Of a stretch of DNA of 64,000 bases, positions 7,093 to 15,972 are shown piece after piece (position 1 is the first letter of the stretch; the number at the start of each line of letters is the position of its first letter). The notes under the pieces were generated by a model. It had not been told where the DNA came from, did not search any database, and saw only the letters and a program-made list of their open reading frames with translations. The translations under genes were made by a program, and so were the position numbers. Origin of the DNA: CAYQNU01 sp964419055 (GTDB lineage: Bacteria > Bacteroidota > Bacteroidia > Flavobacteriales_D > Parvicellaceae); contig CAYQNU010000008.1 in NCBI GenBank assembly GCA_964419055.1, positions 62,001-126,000 on the forward strand, given 5' to 3'.

Positions 7093-9494
7093 AATTTCAA
7101 CGAATATTGCAACATTACCGTTCGCATAGGTTCAATTTTAAGCGGCCTCAAAGAATAGGTTTTATTGAATGCATTGGCTACTACTAGCGACCATTTGTGA
7201 TGTTCATTCAATTGATAACCCACTCTAACATCAATAATGGTATTACCGTTATTTTTGGTTTGGTAATAATCTTGATATAATATGGCTTGTAATGAACCGC
7301 CTGTATTAACGGTTGCTTCTTCAAAGTCAATGATGGCTTTATCTAAATTTTCGATTTTACTAAAATAGCGCGCACTCAATCCCACCGAAAAATGGTCTCT
7401 TAACACAAAGTCGAAATCTGCCTTAAAGGTGTGAAGAAATCGATACTTCAAGATTCCCCCAACACTGTCAACACTTGTTGAATTGTAACTGAACTCACCA
7501 CTTCCTCCTGGCTTAAAATCTCTTGCGAATACTTTATCTGGTTCAATGGTTGTTGGCAATATATAATTATACCCAACTACATAAGCCAACTTGGTGGTCT
7601 TATTAAATTTGTACATTCCAGTGGTAGATGCATCAATGCCTCTTACGAGCGAACTACCTGTATTCAAAAACTTAAATCCCGCAATAGCAAATGTGTAAGT
7701 AGAATCCCAAAATCCAAACAAATATTCTATTGTATTGTCATAGCGTTGCTGAAAAACCGCAACATCTACAAACCCCATCAAATTACCCATTTTATATCCT
7801 TGATAGAGCCCTAACTCAATATTCCAACTGGTTTCGGGTTTCAAATCGGGATTATCGAAAACTCCAAATGTACCTACGGTAGTTTTTATAAATCGTTCAG
7901 CAATAGTGGGATATCGATATCCTTGTCCGTAGGACATTCGAATATGTGTTGCTTGCCCTAATTTATAATTCAATCCGCCTCGCAAAATAGTTGCCCAATC
8001 CGATTGTGATTGATTTAACTCAAAATATTCTGTTCGAAATCCAAATGAAACGTTAACAGATTCTTTTATTTTTTTATCAATCTGCACATAATTAGACCAA
8101 TTAAACAATTCGTTTAAGGGATCTCCGCTTGAAGCGTAAATTTGAGCTTGTGATTGGGTAAATTGTGAACTTGTGCCGCCAATAAATTGAAGCTCTTTGA
8201 ACTTTTTAAAGGTATGCTTTAATTGATAATCCCCGTACCATACTTTACTAGCATTGGATTGATTATTACTCATTTCATTGTCGGTAACAAGCGAACGCAT
8301 CTTTAAAGAATGCTTCATTCCTTTTTTAGTAAAATAATTTACATAAGGATCAACGTTATAAATGGTTTGTTTTTGCAAAATTATTCCACCCGGATAAGCT
8401 CTATAAATTCCTGTTGAATCATCCAACCAAGCTAGGGGCAAATTGGTATTATGGTACATAGCATTTACATTCAACCCGTAAGTTAAATTAGTCAGTTTTT
8501 TAGGATGGTATCGCAAACTTACATTTAACCGTGCTTTTTCAGATTTCATGGCATCATCACCAAAATTGGTAATCGTATCTACGGCTGTTAAAGAGGTTCG
8601 TGGAGCTCCGATGTAACCGTGATCAAAGTTAAACAACCCTCCCAAGGTTAAATCTAGGTTTTTGATTTTTCGAGCATGTAAAAAATTACCTCCCATTATG
8701 TATGGATAATCTGACCACCATTGCATCGTTTCATCTTCAGGCGCTGAATAAAATCCTGAATATACATTTACCTTAGTCTTTGGTTTTAAACCCGGTTCAG
8801 AAGTTCGAATATGAATGGCCCCACTCAATGCGGAAGACCCTGACAAAACAGATGCAGCGCCCTTTACAACCTCTATTTGTTCTATGTTTTCAACCGGCAC
8901 AAAACCCCATTCAGGTCTTCCTGCATCACCTGAAAGCAACGGCATATCATCAACCAAAATACCTACTTTACTCCCTACTCCAAAAGTAAATCCACTTCCT
9001 CCTCTAATTTGAGGTTCACCATCTAAAATATTCAAACCAGGTGTTTGATCCAATACGGTTTCAACAGAACGGGTATTTTTATTTTCTATGGATTCGGGTC
9101 GAATAACCACCATGGAAATAGTCAAATTTTCCAAGTCGGTATCAAATTTACCCACTTTAACTTGCACTTCCTGCAACATACCTTCTTCGGTGGACATTAA
9201 AATAACGCGATTGGAAATGATGTCTTTTTCAATTACTACCGTGATGGTATCTTGAATAAAACCAATAAACGAAACAAAAAATTTGTGTTCTCCAATAGGA
9301 CATTCTATAGCAAATTCTCCTTCAAAATTTGAAACAGCACCCAAGCTAGTGTTACCTACCATAATTACATGTGCACCAATAATGGGTTCATTATTCGTTT
9401 TATCCTTAACCACTCCCATAAAGATTCCTTTATCTTGAGCTAAGAATAAATTGCTGTAAAAAACGGCTAAAACTATAGAAAAAACTACCTTCAA
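7089..9494 (-). CDS. TonB-dependent outer membrane receptor
   Basis: 801 residues. Order: signal peptide (1-19), a carboxypeptidase-regulatory-like domain (about 24-105: 'GVVKDKTNNEPIIGAHV...'), a plug domain with 'VETVLDQTPGLNILDGEPQI', 'RGGSGFTFG' and 'VVKGAASVLSGSSALSGAI', then a 22-strand type barrel ending in an aromatic residue (QYSLKF). It imports a ligand across the outer membrane with TonB energy. The substrate is not evident; there is no SusD partner. It is 17 nt downstream of a T9SS-sorted protein gene on the same strand, probably one operon. Confidence 0.93.
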   Translation of the reverse strand: MKVVFSIVLAVFYSNLFLAQDKGIFMGVVKDKTNNEPIIGAHVIMVGNTSLGAVSNFEGEFAIECPIGEHKFFVSFIGFIQDTITVVIEKDIISNRVILMSTEEGMLQEVQVKVGKFDTDLENLTISMVVIRPESIENKNTRSVETVLDQTPGLNILDGEPQIRGGSGFTFGVGSKVGILVDDMPLLSGDAGRPEWGFVPVENIEQIEVVKGAASVLSGSSALSGAIHIRTSEPGLKPKTKVNVYSGFYSAPEDETMQWWSDYPYIMGGNFLHARKIKNLDLTLGGLFNFDHGYIGAPRTSLTAVDTITNFGDDAMKSEKARLNVSLRYHPKKLTNLTYGLNVNAMYHNTNLPLAWLDDSTGIYRAYPGGIILQKQTIYNVDPYVNYFTKKGMKHSLKMRSLVTDNEMSNNQSNASKVWYGDYQLKHTFKKFKELQFIGGTSSQFTQSQAQIYASSGDPLNELFNWSNYVQIDKKIKESVNVSFGFRTEYFELNQSQSDWATILRGGLNYKLGQATHIRMSYGQGYRYPTIAERFIKTTVGTFGVFDNPDLKPETSWNIELGLYQGYKMGNLMGFVDVAVFQQRYDNTIEYLFGFWDSTYTFAIAGFKFLNTGSSLVRGIDASTTGMYKFNKTTKLAYVVGYNYILPTTIEPDKVFARDFKPGGSGEFSYNSTSVDSVGGILKYRFLHTFKADFDFVLRDHFSVGLSARYFSKIENLDKAIIDFEEATVNTGGSLQAILYQDYYQTKNNGNTIIDVRVGYQLNEHHKWSLVVANAFNKTYSLRPLKIEPMRTVMLQYSLKF

Positions 9495-9511
9495 TTTAAA
9501 AAGTTAATTAA

Positions 9512-10441
9512 CTAATCAATAAATATTTTTCGGGTCATCAGTTGATTGTTGTAGGTAAATGTAATCAAATAAATACCGGTTGAAAATGGAAGTGAAAATC
9601 CATTTTGACCCACCAATAATACTTGATTGGACACTAAATTTCTTCCTTGCATATCGGATACTGTTACAGAAGCTCCTGCTGAATAATCTCCTTTCATTAC
9701 AATGGTTAATTCACCATTTTGTTGAAATATTTGAGCTGCTGAAATAATATTTTCTTCTACCGATGATGGATTATAAATGAGTTCGAGGTCATCAAAATAG
9801 CCTATGCTACCTGCTTGCGCGTTGTTAGTACTATCACCGGTTGTCAACACTGCCAACATATATTGAGGTGTATTAGCACTTGAATAATAAAATGGAGCTG
9901 AAAAACGCGTCCAAGAACTAATTGTTGCATTAGGAAAATTGAATCGTGCACCCCCTACTCTATTAGCTAAGGTTCCGTTTTCTGGGTTTTGACCAGCACC
10001 TGTATGTAAAATCACTTCAACTTTTCCTTTATCAATTCCAGAAGGAGCATATTTATACCATCCTACAACGCTATCCGGTTTGTCGGTAAATGTAGTGTTC
10101 CATTTAGCATCACTCGTATTGGTATATACATATCCATTAGAAGGATCTGTATCCGCATGTACCTGACCATTAGTAATAATGCCATTTGCAACAATTCCTA
10201 AGGTAGATTTATTTTCTAATTTTATGGAATAAGACCCAGAATGAGCATCCGAACTTTGAAACAGTACTTGTGGTGCAAAAGGATTTAAAGAACTTACATC
10301 TGAGGTCTTTATTGAGCTCCATTGGACTGGTTCTGCGTATGCTCCAGTTCCCTCCCAAGTTTCAAAACCTGGATTTTCAAATTGTGTTTGTGCCCATAAT
10401 ACTGTTGGTAAAGAGGCTATAATAAGTACTAGTTTTTTCAT
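9512..10441 (-). CDS. Secreted protein with T9SS type A C-terminal sorting domain
   Basis: 309 residues with a signal peptide (MKKLVLIIASLPTVLWAQ). The body 'ENPGFETWEG', 'SGSYSIKLEN' and 'GYFDDLELIY' resembles the jelly-roll PCMD-like (putative carbohydrate-binding) domains of Bacteroidota. The last 75 or so residues are a type IX secretion sorting domain (VSDMQGR ... GIYLITFTYNNQLMTRKIFID). It is expected to be exported by T9SS and attached to or released from the surface. It is first in a likely operon with the TonB receptor, suggesting that both act on one ligand, perhaps a glycan or metal complex (inference). A minus-strand TAnnTTTG box is at 10473-10480. Confidence 0.85.
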   Translation of the reverse strand: MKKLVLIIASLPTVLWAQTQFENPGFETWEGTGAYAEPVQWSSIKTSDVSSLNPFAPQVLFQSSDAHSGSYSIKLENKSTLGIVANGIITNGQVHADTDPSNGYVYTNTSDAKWNTTFTDKPDSVVGWYKYAPSGIDKGKVEVILHTGAGQNPENGTLANRVGGARFNFPNATISSWTRFSAPFYYSSANTPQYMLAVLTTGDSTNNAQAGSIGYFDDLELIYNPSSVEENIISAAQIFQQNGELTIVMKGDYSAGASVTVSDMQGRNLVSNQVLLVGQNGFSLPFSTGIYLITFTYNNQLMTRKIFID

Positions 10442-10472
10442 ATTAATAATTATATTGAGTTAACATCCATTG

Positions 10473-10480
10473 CAAAAGTA
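10473..10480 (-). promoter_or_regulatory. -7 element for the T9SS protein/TonB receptor operon
   Basis: The minus strand reads TACTTTTG, a full TAnnTTTG match 31 nt upstream of the ATG at 10441. No clear -33 element. Confidence 0.5.
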
Positions 10481-10571
10481 AGAAAATAGAACCCTAATTT
10501 TGAGATTTCATAATTGGGTTATCAACAGTTTATTAAGGATTTGAATTATTTTCAAAAAAAACTTTCATTTA

Positions 10572-10605
10572 TTTTTGAAAGTTCAAAAACTTTGTTTTAC
10601 ATTTG
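10572..10605 (+). promoter_or_regulatory. Promoter and operator of the GbsR-family gene
   Basis: TTTG at 10574-10577 and TACATTTG at 10598-10605 (20-nt spacer) form a Bacteroidota promoter. The -33 element is buried in a perfect 8-bp inverted repeat, TTTTTGAA-AG-TTCAAAAA, at 10572-10589. A second nested pairing, AACTTTCA (10560-10567) with TGAAAGTT (10576-10583), overlaps it. This is a probable binding site for the GbsR/MarR protein encoded 4 nt after the -7 box. Confidence 0.7.
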
Positions 10606-10609
10606 CCCT

Positions 10610-11122
10610 ATGAAATTATCAGAAGCAAAATATAAATTTATTAATTCATGGGGCAATTTTGGCTCACAATGGGGAATTAACAAAACTATGGCACAAATTC
10701 ATGGTTTATTATTGGTCTCTGAAGAGTTTCATTCAACAGAAGAAATTATGGAGATTTTGCAAATTTCCAGAGGAAATGCGAATATGAATATTCGAAGTCT
10801 TATGGATTGGGGACTGGTGTACAAAGAAAATGTTTTGGGTGAGCGAAAAGAATTTTTTAGAGCAGAAAAAGACATTTGGACGGTAGCTAAAAGAGTGACA
10901 AAAATTCGTCAAGAAAAAGAGTTGGTTCCTATGCTACGTTTACTGGAAGAATTGAACAATACAAAATTAGAAAGCGACTCTCAAAAAGAAGAATTAGCCT
11001 TTAAAGAGAGTATTGCTAACATTGACAAATTTGCTAAACAGGCCGACAAAATGTTATCGCGTGTGCAACAAGCCAATGAAAACTGGTTTTGGAAGTCTTT
11101 GATTAAACTCTTTGTCAAATAA
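10610..11122 (+). CDS. GbsR/MarR family transcriptional regulator
   Basis: 170 residues from the ATG at 10610, the only start compatible with the -7 box at 10598-10605. It contains a winged-helix region (EIMEILQISRGNANMNIRSLMDWGLVYK, described here as residues about 46-75) whose 'isrGnanmnlr.L..WGlv.k' pattern is typical of GbsR-type regulators. The C-terminal part is a helical dimerisation region. It begins a likely operon with a nucleotide-sugar-epimerase-like protein and two membrane proteins. The promoter operator suggests autoregulation. The effector is unknown. Confidence 0.88.
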   Translation: MKLSEAKYKFINSWGNFGSQWGINKTMAQIHGLLLVSEEFHSTEEIMEILQISRGNANMNIRSLMDWGLVYKENVLGERKEFFRAEKDIWTVAKRVTKIRQEKELVPMLRLLEELNNTKLESDSQKEELAFKESIANIDKFAKQADKMLSRVQQANENWFWKSLIKLFVK

Positions 11123-11183
11123 TATTTTTTTTAACTTAATGTTTCATTTTTTATTGAAAGTTCTGAAATTAAAAAACAAAAAT

Positions 11184-12050
11184 ATGAAAAAAATAATCAT
11201 CCCAGGAGGTAGCGGATTCATTGGAAAAGCACTCCAACAGCACTATCAAAGCCAGGGTCATCAAGTAATTATTTTAGGGAGATCATCAAAAGAATTGAAT
11301 GGATTTTTGAAATGGGATGGAAAAAATGTTGGTGATTGGAAGACAGCTTTAGAAAATGCCGATGTGCTCATTAATCTCAGTGGCAAAAGTGTGGATTGTA
11401 GGTATACCGAACAAAATAAAAAGAAAATATTGGATTCACGTGTTCAGTCCACGGAGGCTTTACAACAAGCAGTGAATCAGTGTAATAACCCACCAAAAGT
11501 TTGGATGAATGCCAGTACAGCTACCATCTATAAAGACAATAGAGAGCGAGCAAACACCGAACTATCCAACGAAATTGGAAATGACTTTTCGATGACGGTG
11601 GCTAAAAAATGGGAAGAAACATTTTTTAAGACCCATAATGAAGGTGTGCGAAAAGTCGCACTAAGAATTTCACTGGTACTTTCCAATTCTGGAGGAGTTT
11701 TGACCGTTCTTTCTCAATTGGCAAAATTTGGATTTGGAGGAAAAATGGGAGACGGACAACAAAAATTTGCACATATTGAACTAGAAGAATTGATAAGGAT
11801 TATCGATTTTATTGAAGTTACAAAAACATTGGAAGGACCGATTAATTGTACAAACACTAAAAACCTTACTAATGAAGAATTTATGACAAAACTGAGAAAA
11901 GACTTGAATATCAAATTTTATATGAATGTTCCCCAATGGCTTTTAACCCTTGGTGGAAAAATTATAGGAACGGAAAAAGAGTTAATCCTCAAAAGTCGGT
12001 TTGTTGAGCCCGATAAACTCATAAAAGCTGGATTTATATTTAATCATTAA
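11184..12050 (+). CDS. TIGR01777-type NAD-dependent epimerase (extended SDR)
   Basis: 288 residues from the ATG at 11184, chosen because the Rossmann fold starts immediately (KKIIIPGGSGFIGKAL). A longer reading from 11112 would overlap the regulator gene and add a tail with no family counterpart. Seen: the glycine-rich GGSGFIG motif, 'VLINLSGKSVDCRYTEQNKKKILDSR' region typical of the YfcH/SDR39U1 group, and a C-terminal DUF1731-like segment (VPQWLLTLGG). The substrate is unknown in the family. Second gene of the GbsR operon. Confidence 0.88.
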   Translation: MKKIIIPGGSGFIGKALQQHYQSQGHQVIILGRSSKELNGFLKWDGKNVGDWKTALENADVLINLSGKSVDCRYTEQNKKKILDSRVQSTEALQQAVNQCNNPPKVWMNASTATIYKDNRERANTELSNEIGNDFSMTVAKKWEETFFKTHNEGVRKVALRISLVLSNSGGVLTVLSQLAKFGFGGKMGDGQQKFAHIELEELIRIIDFIEVTKTLEGPINCTNTKNLTNEEFMTKLRKDLNIKFYMNVPQWLLTLGGKIIGTEKELILKSRFVEPDKLIKAGFIFNH

Positions 12051-12064
12051 AAAACACTAACAAT

Positions 12065-12427
12065 ATGACTTACAATACATTTGCCTACTTAGTGTATGGC
12101 TTAATCATCATTTACATAACCGTTTATGTAGGGTATCGATTTCATAAGAATGGAGAGGTATTCATCCTTGAATTAACAACAGACAGCAGCATAGGTATCG
12201 CTATAAATAATCTGTTATTGGTACTCTATTACTGCTTAAATATTGGATCCGGAATACTCATCATTTCTTATTGGGAGAACCTCAATAATATACCAGAAAT
12301 GATTAACAGTATTGGACATCATTGTGGAGCCATCATCCTACTTTTAGGAGGATTACATTACTTCAATATGTTTTGGATATACCTCTTTTTCAAATTTAAA
12401 AAAAATAACAACTTTAATTATAAATAA
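12065..12427 (+). CDS. Small integral membrane protein, paralogue 1
   Basis: 120 residues with three hydrophobic segments (about residues 8-24, 46-72 and 85-110). It shares order and short words with the next gene: a 'Y-HKNGEVFILEL' segment after TM1 matches 'NLFKNSKVFMLDIF', and 'LYYCLNIGSGILII' matches 'GFYLLNIGFAFLIL'. Likely a tandem duplication. It lies 14 nt after the epimerase gene in the GbsR operon. I do not recognise the family. Confidence 0.75.
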   Translation: MTYNTFAYLVYGLIIIYITVYVGYRFHKNGEVFILELTTDSSIGIAINNLLLVLYYCLNIGSGILIISYWENLNNIPEMINSIGHHCGAIILLLGGLHYFNMFWIYLFFKFKKNNNFNYK

Positions 12428-12443
12428 ATAAAAACAAACAATT

Positions 12444-12848
12444 ATGGAAACAACTTTCATTACAATTGGGTATGCCGTTTACTTACCCATTGCGCTCATT
12501 CTTACTTATTATGTGGCTCACAATTTATTTAAAAATTCCAAAGTATTTATGCTTGATATTTTTAGAGGAAAAGAAGAAATTGCTTATAGCACCAATAGAC
12601 TATTTGAAATAGGATTTTATCTTCTCAATATTGGTTTTGCGTTTTTAATTCTAAAAATAGATTCCTATGACGAAGTCAATAATTCTCAAATTCTTATTGA
12701 ATTATTGTCTACAAAAATTGGTGGATTCTCTATTTATTTAGGATTAATGCTTTTCTTTAACTTGTATTTGTTTTTTAGAGGAAGAAGGGCCTCTAAGTTA
12801 TCACATGGACCACTACCTGCTACGTTCATACCTAACGAAAACAGTTAA
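12444..12848 (+). CDS. Small integral membrane protein, paralogue 2
   Basis: 134 residues with three hydrophobic segments and a short polar C-terminal tail (FRGRRASKLSHGP). Diverged paralogue of the preceding gene by shared motif order. It is last in the GbsR-epimerase-membrane protein operon, which ends at a terminator at 12869. The function is unknown; the pair may form a membrane complex (inference). Confidence 0.75.
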   Translation: METTFITIGYAVYLPIALILTYYVAHNLFKNSKVFMLDIFRGKEEIAYSTNRLFEIGFYLLNIGFAFLILKIDSYDEVNNSQILIELLSTKIGGFSIYLGLMLFFNLYLFFRGRRASKLSHGPLPATFIPNENS

Positions 12849-12868
12849 TCTCTAACTAAAAGACTCAT

Positions 12869-12908
12869 AAAAAACACTTTGCTGATAGTTTTGGCAAGGT
12901 GTTTTTTT
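12869..12908 (+). terminator. Terminator of the GbsR operon
   Basis: Stem AAAAAACACTTTGC (12869-12882) with GCAAGGTGTTTTTT (12894-12907), one wobble pair, 11-nt loop and a T-run. Confidence 0.8.
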
Positions 12909-12958
12909 ATTTAAAAGGGATGATTATTGAATCACCTCTTTTTATAAGCTTTGACCTT

Positions 12959-13831
12959 TTACTCTTTCGGTTCAATATGAATCAAAACATCGCTGATTTC
13001 AGGCAATTCTTCCATCAACTTATCTTTTAATTTGTGCGCTAATTGATGTCCTTCAAAAACAGTTATAGATCCATCCACAACAGCATGTAAATCAACTAAA
13101 TGAGTCATTCCCGATTTTCGAATCATACATTTCTCGGTTTCCAATATTCCTTCAACCTTGAGAGAAACCACCCTAATTTTTTCAATTAATTCATCATGAA
13201 TGTGCTCATCCATAATTTCACTCAACGCAGGTCTAAAAATCATATAAGCATTATACAAAATAAACAAAGTAGCCACTAAAGCCGCCCAATCATCAGCTGA
13301 CTCGTACCCTTCTCCAAATATTAACGCTATACTAATTCCAATTAACGCAACAATAGATGTAAGCGCATCACTCCTATGGTGCCAAGCATCGGCCATTAAG
13401 GATGTACTTTGAAGTTCCTTACCCCTTTTATAAACAAAACGAAAAGAAATTTCTTTAACGGCAATAATTCCCAAAATAATATAGATGGTAAAAATTTCTG
13501 GTGCTTCATGGGGAGTTAATATATGCAAAACGCTTTGGTAAGCTATAATCCCAGCCGAAATAACTAAAATACTTACCACAATAAATGTCACCAATGGCTC
13601 CACTTTACCGTGACCATAAGGATGATTTTTGTCGGCTGGACGGCTAGCATATTTTAAGCCTAAAAATACAATTATTGACGCCAACACATCGTTAAAGGAT
13701 TCAATAGCATCGGCAATAAGTGCATAACTGTTCCCAAAAATCCCGGTTGCCCCTTTGACTAATACCAATAAAAAATTGGTCAGAATACTCCAACCAATGG
13801 TATTTATTGCTTTATTATTTCGTTGTGTCAT
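12959..13831 (-). CDS. Cation diffusion facilitator (CDF) transporter
   Basis: 290 residues, an inner-membrane metal/proton antiporter of the FieF/ZitB type exporting Zn, Fe, Co or Mn. Seen: TM2 'LIADAIESFNDVLAS' and TM5 'LMADAWHHRSDALTS' carrying the metal-site D/H residues, the 'NHPYGHGKVEPL' loop, six TM segments and a C-terminal cytoplasmic dimerisation domain of about 80 residues (IHDELIEKI ... ISDVLIHIEP). HxxxD at the TM5 site (HHRSD) favours zinc-type selectivity. Monocistronic; specificity is not decidable from sequence alone. Confidence 0.93.
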   Translation of the reverse strand: MTQRNNKAINTIGWSILTNFLLVLVKGATGIFGNSYALIADAIESFNDVLASIIVFLGLKYASRPADKNHPYGHGKVEPLVTFIVVSILVISAGIIAYQSVLHILTPHEAPEIFTIYIILGIIAVKEISFRFVYKRGKELQSTSLMADAWHHRSDALTSIVALIGISIALIFGEGYESADDWAALVATLFILYNAYMIFRPALSEIMDEHIHDELIEKIRVVSLKVEGILETEKCMIRKSGMTHLVDLHAVVDGSITVFEGHQLAHKLKDKLMEELPEISDVLIHIEPKE

Positions 13832-13957
13832 ACTTGTGAATACAAATGAACGGAAAAAATTTAGAAGAATTACAAATTAATAGGTTTCAATAACCATCCG
13901 ATTCAAGCTAAAAACCATAAAAAGGGTTACCATCATTGTACCAACTAAAAAACTCTG

Positions 13958-14887
13958 TTAACCATTTTCTTCATCAGAAGAAATTGGTGCTAATTCATCC
14001 TTGTCAATTTCCTTTTTAGGAAAAAATTTGAGTACAATAATACCCGAAACCAATAGTAATAAGGCACTCCAAATTGGATTAAAAACGGTTAAATCTACTT
14101 CATGAGATTTTGATACATGAAGTGCAATCAAACCCATTAAATTATTTAAGAAATGTAGTATCATCGTAATCCATATACTTCCACTCAAATAAACAATGTA
14201 TCCAAAGATCCATCCCAACACAAATATGGGCAAAAAGTTAAATGGCTGCCAGTGAATGATGGCGAAAATAAGTGCCGAAAACGTTATTCCCCAATAAACC
14301 GATTGCGTCAAATCGATTCCAATTCGTTGCAAAACACCTCTAAAAGTAAGCTCTTCTCCAATAGCTGGTAGTATACAGATCACAATTAGATTTACCAAAA
14401 AACTTAAACCTGTATTTCCAACAAAAGCATCAATTTTCTTATCACTTAACGCTTGATTGTACTCAAGACTGTATTGAAAATCGGCAGAAATAAATGAAAA
14501 ATCAATACTTCGATTGACCATATAAAGTAAATTATTGAGCACTAATAATCCTACAATAATTACAGGTAAAAGAGCCCATATTTTTCCTTTAGCATTGTTG
14601 AAACTCAAATATTTTTTACTATTATTACTTACCAACCAAGTAAAGGTGAGTGCTGGAATAATAAAAATTCCGATATGACTTACCACTTGTAAAATTTTGT
14701 GTAATCTAAGTACGTCTGCCCGAGACCAATCATCCATTATGCCCGGTTGAGAAATTTCATTTCCAAAAAGTAGTTGAGCCAAAATTGCACTTAAAAATGC
14801 TGTAACCAGGAATGAAATCATTGCTATTCCTAGAAATAATGCAAACTTTTCAGCTGGTTTTATATTTTTATAGGCTCCTCTTCTCAA
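13958..14887 (-). CDS. CPBP family intramembrane glutamic endopeptidase
   Basis: 309 residues with about eight hydrophobic segments. The Abi/CAAX-protease motifs are present: EExxxR (GEELTFRGVL), FxxxH (FAIIHW) and the later HFLNN. No ATG is available: the first plausible initiator is TTG at 14887, supported by a minus-strand TATATTTG box at 14909-14916; the next ATG falls inside TM1. Substrate unknown; members process membrane proteins or confer peptide immunity. Divergent from dusB. Confidence 0.88.
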   Translation of the reverse strand: MRRGAYKNIKPAEKFALFLGIAMISFLVTAFLSAILAQLLFGNEISQPGIMDDWSRADVLRLHKILQVVSHIGIFIIPALTFTWLVSNNSKKYLSFNNAKGKIWALLPVIIVGLLVLNNLLYMVNRSIDFSFISADFQYSLEYNQALSDKKIDAFVGNTGLSFLVNLIVICILPAIGEELTFRGVLQRIGIDLTQSVYWGITFSALIFAIIHWQPFNFLPIFVLGWIFGYIVYLSGSIWITMILHFLNNLMGLIALHVSKSHEVDLTVFNPIWSALLLLVSGIIVLKFFPKKEIDKDELAPISSDEENG

Positions 14888-14908
14888 TTTGTTGTAATTT
14901 TACCGTTT

Positions 14909-14916
14909 CAAATATA
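14909..14916 (-). promoter_or_regulatory. -7 element of the CPBP protease gene
   Basis: The minus strand reads TATATTTG, a full TAnnTTTG match 21 nt before the TTG start. It lies close to the imperfect plus-strand box TAATTTTA (14895-14902) of dusB, so the two divergent promoters are interleaved. Confidence 0.5.
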
Positions 14917-14921
14917 CATCA

Positions 14922-15896
14922 TTGGTTAAGATAGACAACATAGAATTAGGAGAATTTCCATTATTATTAGCTCCGATGGAGGATGTAAGCGATCCGCCTT
15001 TTCGTGCTTTATGCAAAAAATATGGTGCAGATTTAATGTACACCGAGTTTATTTCTTCGGAAGGTTTGATTCGAGATGCCGCTAAAAGTGTTCAAAAATT
15101 AGATTTTTTCGAATATGAGCGTCCTTTGGGCATTCAAATTTTTGGTGCCGAAATAGAATCGATGAAACGTTCAGCTGAAATTTGTGAACAAGCACGCCCC
15201 GACATTATTGACATCAATTACGGTTGTCCCGTAAAAAATGTAGCATGTAAGGGAGCTGGAGCAGGTATTTTGCAAGACATTCCCAAAATGATTTCAATGA
15301 CACGAGAAATTGTGAAAAGTACTTCATTGCCCGTCACCGTAAAAACGAGATTGGGTTGGGATGAAGATACTAAATTTATTGTAGAAGTAGCTGAACGATT
15401 ACAAGACGTGGGTATAAAAGCTATTTCTATTCACGGTCGCACAAGAAAACAAATGTATAAAGGCGAAGCCGATTGGTCACTAATTGCGGATGTTAAAAAC
15501 AACCCCAGAATGCACATACCTGTATTTGGAAACGGTGATATAGACTCGCCTCAAAAAGCGGTGGAATATAAAAACAAATACGGTGTTGATGGTGTAATGA
15601 TAGGTAGAGCCGCCATTGGTAGTCCTTGGTTTTTTGCCGAAGTAAAACACTACATTAAAACGGGAGAATTATTACCTCCACCTTCCATGGAAGAACGCAT
15701 TCAAGTAACCAAATCACATTTGGAATTTTCTGTTAATTGGAAGGGCGAACGACAAGGTGTATGTGAAATGAGAAGGCATTATGCTAATTATTTTAAAGGA
15801 ATTGAAAATTTCAAACCCTACCGAACTCAATTAGTAACCATTGATAGTTTCGAAGAATTACTGGGTGTGTTGGATGAAGTATCTTCTCATTATTAA
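14922..15896 (+). CDS. dusB: tRNA-dihydrouridine synthase
   Basis: 324 residues, FMN-dependent reduction of uridines in tRNA D-loops. Seen: the N-terminal LAPMEDVSD motif (family LAPMxgvTd), 'IDINYGCPVKNVACKGAGAG' region with the catalytic cysteine, 'VKTRLGWD', 'IHGRTRKQMYKG', 'GNGDI' and 'MIGRAAIGSPW'. The start must be TTG at 14922 because the next in-frame ATG is within the active-site PM motif. The gene is divergent from the CPBP gene. In this phylum dusB is the usual type. Confidence 0.93.
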   Translation: MVKIDNIELGEFPLLLAPMEDVSDPPFRALCKKYGADLMYTEFISSEGLIRDAAKSVQKLDFFEYERPLGIQIFGAEIESMKRSAEICEQARPDIIDINYGCPVKNVACKGAGAGILQDIPKMISMTREIVKSTSLPVTVKTRLGWDEDTKFIVEVAERLQDVGIKAISIHGRTRKQMYKGEADWSLIADVKNNPRMHIPVFGNGDIDSPQKAVEYKNKYGVDGVMIGRAAIGSPWFFAEVKHYIKTGELLPPPSMEERIQVTKSHLEFSVNWKGERQGVCEMRRHYANYFKGIENFKPYRTQLVTIDSFEELLGVLDEVSSHY

Positions 15897-15972
15897 GGCT
15901 TAACTGATTTTTATCATAATTCATTCTAAATGTTGTCAATATATTTGACACATACATTAATTTATACGCAAA

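Noticed and set aside
11112..11183. N-terminal extension of the epimerase from an ATG at 11112
   Set aside because: It overlaps the regulator gene and precedes a Rossmann fold that normally starts the protein; ATG at 11184 is adopted.
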